Shown in pieces: positions 58,805 to 64,000 of a DNA stretch of 64,000 nucleotides. The DNA comes from Deefgea piscis (GTDB taxonomy: Bacteria > Pseudomonadota > Gammaproteobacteria > Burkholderiales > Chitinibacteraceae), in assembly GCF_019665785.1 (NCBI RefSeq), contig NZ_CP081149.1, forward strand, positions 2,542,001 to 2,606,000. Reading direction: 5' to 3'. Within the stretch, counting starts at the first letter, position 1. The number at the start of each line of letters is the position of its first letter. Position numbers and translations under genes: made by a program. Under the pieces are notes generated by a model. The model worked only from the letters and a program-made list of their open reading frames with translations. It ran no database searches and was not told the DNA's origin.

Positions 58805-59203
58805 TTCAATCAAGAAAATCTGAAAAATGGCAGTCCATCAATTGAAATCTAAAAAAATTCGAGACGTCATCAAAAACAGGCCGAATTCGATGTGGCAGCG
58901 TACAAAGCGCCCCGTTAACCTTCTGCCTGTAACGCAAATCTTGCCAAAAACGATACTGGTGGTTTACAGTGCGGGTGTTGCAGTCAATGCTGCAACACGA
59001 GATTGGCGTCTCGGATGAATAGCGGGTATCCGCATATAGCGGTTTTTTTACGCCCGTTGCATGGTCATACCCCTATGGGTGGACTGTGTGGAGCATCTTC
59101 GGATGCGTCGGTTCCTATTCCCGATACGCCAATCTGCACAGTTCCGCCCACCTCTAATTGGCGTTAGAGGCGCGGATTTAATTCCATGAATAGGAGTCTG
59201 ACT
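58805..59203 (+). promoter_or_regulatory. Structured leader upstream of the Rha antirepressor
   Basis: 400 bp without a credible gene. It holds a 9-bp inverted repeat (58975-58983/58990-58998), mutually exclusive hairpins GCGG-GTAT-CCGC and CCGC-ATATA-GCGG with seven T (59022-59047), and the C4-like RNA. This is the layout of an immunity RNA region of P1/P4 type. Confidence 0.6.
59078..59152 (+). ncRNA. C4-like antisense RNA
   Basis: GGTGG (59078-59082) pairs with CCACC (59148-59152), ACTGTG (59083-59088) with CACAGT (59137-59142), enclosing a UUCG hairpin GCATC-TTCG-GATGC (59093-59106) and an unpaired loop at 59117-59134. The loop is complementary to 59001-59020 and, over eight bases (ATTGGCGT), to 59158-59165 just before rha. 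This is the architecture of phage P1/P7 C4 RNA, which silences the antirepressor. Confidence 0.72.
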
Positions 59204-59923
59204 ATGTCACTCAATACCCTCACTTCGCCTGACGTTTCTATCATTAACGGCAAACCCGTTACCACCAGCAAAGCCATTGCGGCATTTTTCCACAAACTTC
59301 ATAAGAATGTGCTGCGCGACATTGAGGCACTCAAGGCGGATTTGCCTGCCGATTTCTATCAGCTCAATTTTGAGCCCATACAAATTGACGCCAATCTAGG
59401 GCTTGGTCGCACACGCAAAGACCCCGCTTATCAAATCACCCGCGATGGCTTCACCTTGCTGGCAATGGGATTTACAGGTAAAGAGGCTTTGGCATGGAAA
59501 GTCCAATACATCAAAACCTTTAACGCGATGGAAGACAGCTTGCGACCCTTGTCGATTGTGCCACCCGAGTTCGACGACGTGCCCGCCAACGCTGGCCCAC
59601 TGTATCAACTCACCGAGCGGCAGATTGATTTGCTGGTGGTGTCGCGTTTAACGCAACAGATTAACGCTGAAAATGCCATCTGCGCCGCCACCGCCGCTTG
59701 CGCGCCCAAAGGCAGCCGTGACATCGACGAACAAGCTATTCACGACACGCTTAAAAAAGTGGCCACTGGGCTGTTTGCGGTAAACGAACCCGTTGGCGCA
59801 GCCTTCTTTGCCGCCACTGAACGGTTATTGAGCATGTATCGCAACGAGCGCGAACAAATGCGCGAACGCTTCAACCAAGCCATGCCAAAAGTGCCGCTGA
59901 ATGTACTACGTAAAATAGATTAA
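59204..59923 (+). CDS. rha: Rha-family antirepressor/regulatory protein
   Basis: 239 residues from ATG at 59204 with AGGAGT 8 nt upstream. Rha domain (about 5-105): SPDVSIINGKPVTTSKAIAAFFHKLHKNVLRDIE, AYQITRDGFTLLAMGFTGKEALAWKVQYIKTFNAME. The C-terminus is a helical extension (about 130-239). Rha proteins counter the phage repressor or block growth in some host backgrounds. Its expression is likely controlled by the C4-like RNA upstream. Confidence 0.88.
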   Translation: MSLNTLTSPDVSIINGKPVTTSKAIAAFFHKLHKNVLRDIEALKADLPADFYQLNFEPIQIDANLGLGRTRKDPAYQITRDGFTLLAMGFTGKEALAWKVQYIKTFNAMEDSLRPLSIVPPEFDDVPANAGPLYQLTERQIDLLVVSRLTQQINAENAICAATAACAPKGSRDIDEQAIHDTLKKVATGLFAVNEPVGAAFFAATERLLSMYRNEREQMRERFNQAMPKVPLNVLRKID

Positions 59924-59963
59924 TATTATTGGTTAAACGTACTGCCGTATTTATAAGCTAACA

Positions 59964-59987
59964 AAAAGCCGCTTTTCAGCGGCTTTA
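59964..59987. terminator. Bidirectional terminator after rha
   Basis: AAAGCCGCT, TTTC, AGCGGCTTT, with A run before and T-rich sequence after. It separates rha from the convergent small gene. Confidence 0.85.
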
Positions 59988-59989
59988 AT

Positions 59990-60220
59990 TTAAATCGCAG
60001 CAAGTTTTTTCACTTTTATCTCAGAAAAATCCAAGCACTGGCTGGCTAAATATCGTTGTGATTCTCGCACTTCAGCTTGCGATAAATATGGGCTAATTGG
60101 TACTTTAACGTACCGACCTGGCAAATACTCAATGGTGATTTCTAACACAAAATCAACGCCATCATTACAGCATGGCAATGTTTTATCTTGTGCAACATCA
60201 GTAGTATCACTATGATTCAA
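59990..60220 (-). CDS. Small protein, unknown, TTG start
   Basis: 76 residues (MNHSDTTDVAQDKTLPCCNDGVDF...) from TTG at 60220 with AAAGGA 6 nt upstream. C-terminal VRESQRYLASQCLDFSEIKVKKL. Convergent with rha. No family known; the short length leaves some doubt. Confidence 0.5.
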   Translation of the reverse strand: MNHSDTTDVAQDKTLPCCNDGVDFVLEITIEYLPGRYVKVPISPYLSQAEVRESQRYLASQCLDFSEIKVKKLAAI

Positions 60221-60252
60221 AATGATTCCTTTTCGCGAGGGGTCTGTTATGT

Positions 60253-60287
60253 ATGCCCATGCTGTTAGCGCAGCATGGGCATTTTTA
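60253..60287 (+). terminator. Strong rightward terminator without an assigned gene
   Basis: ATGCCCATGCTG (60253-60264) and CAGCATGGGCAT (60271-60282) form a perfect 12-bp stem followed by five T. No rightward gene precedes it closely, so it may end an unassigned RNA. Confidence 0.8.
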
Positions 60288-60440
60288 TTGGCCAGTCAAT
60301 ATGCTGACGTAGCCCTGTAGTTTGTTGCAATTTCACTACAAATCATAACATGCAATTCGTGCCGCAAGTCCATAAAACCAGAGAAAATAGGGGCACAATG
60401 ACACTAGACAAAGCCTTAATAAAAACCCGACCATCGCACG

Positions 60441-60692
60441 ATGACCCAAGATTATGTCCGCTCCCAAATTCGGCTACCCAATGATGTGCATGAACAACTC
60501 ATCGCGGCCACCGAAAAAAATAAAACCTCGCTGAACAACGAAATGGTGCGGCGCATTCACGCATCGCTCAATGACGAAACGCAACTCGCCCCCAGATTGG
60601 CCCGCATCGAAGCGCAAAACCAAGAACTCCTCGAGCTAATTAGCCAACTAAACCAACAGTTAGCGGCGGTCACTTCTAAGAACATCAGCTAA
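60441..60692 (+). CDS. Arc-like ribbon-helix-helix regulator
   Basis: 83 residues. RHH core (about 5-42: VRSQIRLPNDVHEQLIAATEKNKTSLNNEMVRRIHASL), then a Gln/Leu-rich coiled coil. It converges with int (33-bp overlap). A candidate excision or integrase-control protein by position. Confidence 0.8.
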   Translation: MTQDYVRSQIRLPNDVHEQLIAATEKNKTSLNNEMVRRIHASLNDETQLAPRLARIEAQNQELLELISQLNQQLAAVTSKNIS

Positions 60693-61817
60693 CTTAGGCG
60701 GCTCTAGCAACAACGCTGGCTCAGGCACCACAGCATCACTGGGTCGTGCTGCAATCATTTGCAGCTCATGCTTATCATGTAAATCTTCTGGCCTTAAATT
60801 AGTATATCGGCGCAAGCTACCCCAGGTCTTATGCCCCGACACCATCGCCACTTCTTGAATTTGATACCCTGCCTCAAATAAGCGGCTAATGCCTTCATGG
60901 CGTAGATCATGAAAAGTCAGCGTTTCAATCTTTAGTGCCTTGCACATTCGCCGAAATGCCGCACCGGTACTCCGAGAGTTATACGGAAAAATCCGCGCGT
61001 CTGTTTTTGGCTGACGCTGCAAAATCGTCCATGCATCGCCCAGCAACGGCACAATCTGATCGTTGATCTCTTTTTTACCCGGATCTTTGCGCTGGCGGAT
61101 CATCACAGTGCGCTTGCTCTCATCCACGTCCATCCACAGCAATCTATGGATCTCTTCTTGCCGCATACAAGACCAAATCGCGAATTGAATAATTTCGAAC
61201 ATCGGCGGTGTTCGCCCATGTTGAAATGCTTTAGGTTCGTATTCCAGCAATGCCTTCAACTCTGCGGCCGTAATTCGCCGATCGCGGACATCTGAGCGAC
61301 CAATCAATTTCAATTTATGCAGCATTGGATAAGCGTCTTCGACTGGCCTCTTATCTATCGCCAAACCCCACAATGGCCGTGCCACACCCAATGCCGAGCC
61401 CAGATAAATCACATCTTGCGACGTTGTCGCTGGGCCTGCGCCTTCAACGTGGCGCAATTTGCAATGCTCTACAATATCAGCCGGCGTTAAATCCGAAACC
61501 AAGATTTTCGCAATGGGCTTATTGATCAAATTTTCCATCGTATAGCGTTTAGTGCGACCGAACTTTTGCGTCTCGCCAATCTCATCAATATAACGTCGCA
61601 ATAATTGCCCTACCGTCAGCCTAGCAATCTTGCGGCGATCAATCGCACCATCAGCCTTTAATGACGCCTCAACCTTCGCGGCCCAGTCTTTAGCTAGCTT
61701 TTCTTTCTCAAAAGTCTTAACTTCGGAATAGATCACTTTACCGTCGCGCTTAACCCTTACCTGCGCCCTAAAAGATAATGTACCATCGCGCCCGGTACGC
61801 TTTGTAATTGTTGCCAT
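60660..61817 (-). CDS. int: Prophage 2 integrase (tyrosine recombinase)
   Basis: 385 residues, catalytic R219 (CMRQEE), H303/R306 (HDLRHE), H329 (SGHKT), Y338 (RRYTN). N-terminal arm-binding domain about 1-60. It lies 205 bp from the dusA core, separated by arm sites GTGCTACAC and a tandem repeat. Extended C-terminal tail (about 345-385). Confidence 0.95.
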   Translation of the reverse strand: MATITKRTGRDGTLSFRAQVRVKRDGKVIYSEVKTFEKEKLAKDWAAKVEASLKADGAIDRRKIARLTVGQLLRRYIDEIGETQKFGRTKRYTMENLINKPIAKILVSDLTPADIVEHCKLRHVEGAGPATTSQDVIYLGSALGVARPLWGLAIDKRPVEDAYPMLHKLKLIGRSDVRDRRITAAELKALLEYEPKAFQHGRTPPMFEIIQFAIWSCMRQEEIHRLLWMDVDESKRTVMIRQRKDPGKKEINDQIVPLLGDAWTILQRQPKTDARIFPYNSRSTGAAFRRMCKALKIETLTFHDLRHEGISRLFEAGYQIQEVAMVSGHKTWGSLRRYTNLRPEDLHDKHELQMIAARPSDAVVPEPALLLEPPKLADVLRSDRR

Positions 61818-61827
61818 ATACCCTCAG

Positions 61828-61931
61828 TGCTACACAACTTTATAATCCGGTGCTACACAGCACACCGTGTAGCAAAATTGTAGCACCAAGCGAACAAAAA
61901 CGATTAAAAATGATTAAAAATGATTAAAAAT
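61828..61931. repeat. Integrase arm sites and 10-bp tandem repeat, right end of prophage 2
   Basis: GTGCTACACA at 61828 and 61850, inverted GTGTAGCA at 61867 and TGTAGCAC at 61879, then GATTAAAAAT three times in tandem (61902-61931). The first motif recurs at the left end (20605, 20663). The A-rich 10-bp phasing suggests bent DNA. Confidence 0.75.
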
Positions 61932-61984
61932 CATTCAAAATAAGCATAAAATAAAATCACAAAATAACGCAACAAGGCAACAAA

Positions 61985-62989
61985 ATGCAACAAAATCAAG
62001 AACATACAAACATAGCAGCAAGTAGAAGATTCTGCATAGCGCCTATGCTCGATTGGACAGACCGTTTTTACCGTCGATTCGCCCGCGAATTGAGCCAGCA
62101 CACTTGGCTGTATACCGAGATGGTGAATACCGGGGCGATTATTCATGGCGATCCGATGCGGCATTTGCGGTTTGATCCGTCAGAAAACCCGATTGCCCTG
62201 CAATTGGGCGGCTCAAATGCGGCTGATTTGGCGCATTGCGCCAAGGTGGCCGAGCAATGGGGTTATAACGAGGTCAATTTGAATGTGGGTTGCCCTAGCG
62301 AGCGAGTGCAGTCGGGCTCGTTTGGCGCTTGCTTGATGCTGGAACCTGATTTAGTCAGCGATGCGGTTAAAGCCATGCGCGATGCGTGCAGTATCGACGT
62401 TACGGTGAAGCACCGGATCGGCATTGATCAGATTGAGGATTACAGCTTTGTTCGCGATTTTGTTGGCCATGTGGCCGATGCCGGTTGCAGCACGTTTATT
62501 GTGCACGCCAGAAATGCGATTTTAAAAGGCCTTAGCCCGAAAGAAAACCGCGATATTCCGCCGCTTAAATATGCTTATGCCTATCAGCTCAAGCAAGACT
62601 TCCCGGCGCTAGAGATTATTATTAATGGTGGCATTACCACCATTGCCGATAGCCTAACGCATTTGCAGCATGTGGATGGCGTAATGCTCGGGCGCGAGGC
62701 TTATCATAATCCGTGGATTTTAAGCGAAGTAGATGCCGCGATTTATGGTGCGCCGCACGTTGAAACCACGCGCCGCGCGGTAATGGAAGATTTACGCGGC
62801 TTTGTCGATGCGGAGCTCGCGGCAGGCACACCGCTACGCTATGTGGCGCGGCATATTTTAGGTTTGTACCAAGGCCGGCCCGGTGCGCGGCATTGGCGGC
62901 GGATGTTGTCGGATGCAGCTTTGCTTAAAAACGCCGATTGGCGCTTAATTGAAGAAGCGCTTAATATTGTCGAATCTCGTCAGGATTAA
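61985..62989 (+). CDS. dusA: tRNA-dihydrouridine(20/20a) synthase DusA
   Basis: 334 residues, FMN-dependent reduction of uridine in the tRNA D-loop. RRFCIAPMLDWTDRFYR (14-30) begins the TIM barrel, catalytic Cys 103 (NVGCPSERVQ), FMN-binding KHRIGID and INGGI motifs. The start codon, ribosome site (AAGG) and first about 20 codons come from prophage 2: leader residues 1-13 are unrelated to the leader left by prophage 1. The gene remains intact despite serving as attachment site twice. Confidence 0.97.
   Translation: MQQNQEHTNIAASRRFCIAPMLDWTDRFYRRFARELSQHTWLYTEMVNTGAIIHGDPMRHLRFDPSENPIALQLGGSNAADLAHCAKVAEQWGYNEVNLNVGCPSERVQSGSFGACLMLEPDLVSDAVKAMRDACSIDVTVKHRIGIDQIEDYSFVRDFVGHVADAGCSTFIVHARNAILKGLSPKENRDIPPLKYAYAYQLKQDFPALEIIINGGITTIADSLTHLQHVDGVMLGREAYHNPWILSEVDAAIYGAPHVETTRRAVMEDLRGFVDAELAAGTPLRYVARHILGLYQGRPGARHWRRMLSDAALLKNADWRLIEEALNIVESRQD
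62022..62058. repeat. attR of prophage 2 (dusA core)
   Basis: 37 bp inside codons 13-25 of dusA, matching 20514-20550 with three mismatches on the phage side. Identity over ATGCTCGATTGGAC (62045-62058) marks the exchange region. Confidence 0.93.
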
Positions 62990-62993
62990 ACTC

Positions 62994-63653
62994 ATGCTGC
63001 CCATTCGCTCCCTCACTGCACTCTGTGCTGGCTTGTTATTGGCATTACCACCGTTGGCCATGGCCGATGAAATGACACTCTTGGCCACCATGGGCAGCAA
63101 GGCGATTTTTCAGTTGAATGGGCAAAAGAAAACCTTGCAAGTCGGCCAAACGGTGGGCGGCATTAAGGTGATTTCGATTGCTGCCGATTCGGCGGTGATT
63201 GAGGCCAGTAATGGCCGGCAACGGCGTTTGGGCTTAGGCGAGGGCTATGTGATTTCGGCGGCCACGCCAAGCGATGGCGACAGTAGCGTGGTGCTCTCGC
63301 CCAGCCAAGGCGGGCATTACCTCGCCGAGGTGGCGATTAATGGCCAAAGCCAGACTGGGGTGATTGATACCGGCGCTACGCATTTATCGATGTCGGCCAA
63401 TGTGGCCAACCAGCTGAAGCTGAACTATCAAAACGGCCAGCCGATGCGCTCCCACACCGCCAATGGCGTGATTCGCTCGTGGCTGATTGTGTTGCCCAAA
63501 GCCAGAATCGGTAATGTAACGCTGTATAATCTCGATTTGGTGGTGCGTGATAGTAACGACAACAGCCCAATTTTAATCGGCATGAGCACGCTCAACCGCT
63601 TTCAAATGAAGCGCGAACAAGAACTGATGATTTTAAGTAAAAAGGCCTATTAA
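62994..63653 (+). CDS. Periplasmic retroviral-type aspartic protease (TIGR02281-like)
   Basis: 219 residues from ATG at 62994 (AGGATT upstream). Signal peptide about 1-23 (LLLALPPLAMA), a TSH-like N-terminal region, then the clan AA domain with catalytic TGVIDTGATH (Asp 125). Common beside housekeeping genes in Betaproteobacteria; substrate unknown. 4 bp after dusA, likely co-transcribed. Confidence 0.85.
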   Translation: MLPIRSLTALCAGLLLALPPLAMADEMTLLATMGSKAIFQLNGQKKTLQVGQTVGGIKVISIAADSAVIEASNGRQRRLGLGEGYVISAATPSDGDSSVVLSPSQGGHYLAEVAINGQSQTGVIDTGATHLSMSANVANQLKLNYQNGQPMRSHTANGVIRSWLIVLPKARIGNVTLYNLDLVVRDSNDNSPILIGMSTLNRFQMKREQELMILSKKAY

Positions 63654-64000
63654 ATGGCAAAGCAACGCATTGTGTTAGCCAGCAATAACACTGGTAAAGT
63701 CAAAGAATTCAATCACTTACTGGCTGACTTTGATCTCGAAGTCATCCCGCAAGGTGAGCTTGGCGTGAGTGAATGCCCCGAGCCCTTTGATACTTTTGTT
63801 GAAAATGCGCTGGCCAAAGCGCGGCATGCGGCGCGAGAGACGGGTTTACCGGCGCTGGCGGACGATTCTGGTTTGTGTGTGCATGCGCTGGGTGGCGCGC
63901 CGGGCGTGTATTCGGCACGCTATGCAGGCGAGCCCAAATCAGACGCGCGCAATAATAGTAAATTGATCGAGCAAATGGTGTCGCACTCTGATCGCCGCGC
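63654..64000 (+). CDS. rdgB: dITP/XTP pyrophosphatase RdgB (3' end outside window)
   Basis: N-terminal 115 codons of the HAM1/RdgB family: [14 protein letters not shown] (6-19), [11 protein letters not shown] and [25 protein letters not shown]. Removes non-canonical purine nucleotides (dITP, XTP) from the pool. Begins 1 bp after the protease stop and continues past the window end. Confidence 0.95.
   Translation, partial: MAKQRIVLASNNTGKVKEFNHLLADFDLEVIPQGELGVSECPEPFDTFVENALAKARHAARETGLPALADDSGLCVHALGGAPGVYSARYAGEPKSDARNNSKLIEQMVSHSDRR

Larger units (their letters stand above)
20537..62058. mobile_element. Prophage 2, complete (about 41.5 kb)
   Basis: Bounded by the identical core ATGCTCGATTGGAC at 20537-20550 and 62045-62058, with the integrase at the dusA-proximal end and integrase arm repeats of one type (GTGCTACAC) at both ends. 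It contains head, tail, lysis, replication, immunity and integration modules with no obvious inactivating mutation. A lambda-like head is combined with a P2/Mu-like contractile tail. Confidence 0.94.

Noticed and set aside
58827..59018. 63-codon rightward reading frame before the C4-like RNA
   Set aside because: No ribosome site, no recognisable features, and it runs into the structured leader; more likely non-coding.
61902..61931. Three tandem 10-bp repeats as a possible CRISPR
   Set aside because: Repeats are contiguous without spacers; they belong to the attachment region.

Overview
The window is bacterial, from a proteobacterium and most likely a betaproteobacterium of the Neisseriales (Chitinibacteraceae-like). 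That placement is inferred from the chromosomal genes at the right edge (dusA, a periplasmic retroviral-type aspartic protease, rdgB) and from the general style of the phage genes; it is not proven. Only about the last 2 kb (62.0-64.0 kb) is chromosome. The rest is two complete or near-complete tailed-phage prophages lying head to tail in the 5' end of dusA.

Prophage 1 runs from beyond the left edge to about 20.54 kb. Leftward: truncated large terminase, a GroES-like chaperonin, small terminase, a Z/gp10-like protein, a Q-like late regulator, an iteron-like repeat cluster, a primase-helicase, three tiny genes, a CII-like regulator and a Cro-like protein. Rightward from an immunity region with three 16-bp operators: a short repressor without a peptidase domain, then an accessory block (8.7-14.0 kb) with a second HTH protein, an overlapping pair of unknown genes (one faintly HipA-like), a helical-repeat plus HEPN pair, and a membrane-anchored DUF4041/GIY-YIG nuclease resembling the anti-phage protein SNIPE. 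A second cluster of the same operators at 14.03-14.10 kb drives the early operon (DUF2303, dNMP kinase, PrtN-like, PAPS-reductase-like). The integrase is leftward at 19.2-20.3 kb.

Prophage 2 spans about 20.54-62.05 kb (about 41.5 kb) and has the same plan. Its late genes are transcribed leftward: Q-like regulator, terminase, lambda-type head genes (W, portal, protease/scaffold, D, E, FII-like), and a P2/Mu-type contractile tail (gp37, sheath, tube, E/E' with a GGGAAAG frameshift, tape measure, U, X, D, W, J, I, fibre, assembly protein). A lysis cassette, a Com-like zinc finger overlapping a Dam-type methylase, and attL follow. Its immunity region has a different repressor (S24 fold with both catalytic residues replaced) and different operators. 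A long rightward operon of small genes follows, then a C4-type antisense-RNA-like structure upstream of a Rha antirepressor, an Arc-like protein, the integrase and attR.

The two elements share the dusA attachment core but differ in repressor, operators and integrase arm sites, which explains how they can coexist. Each prophage brings its own 5' end for dusA: the present dusA start codon and first ~20 codons come from prophage 2, and a 37-codon dusA leader left by prophage 1 survives at 20450-20563. The crossover can be narrowed to a 14-bp identical segment.
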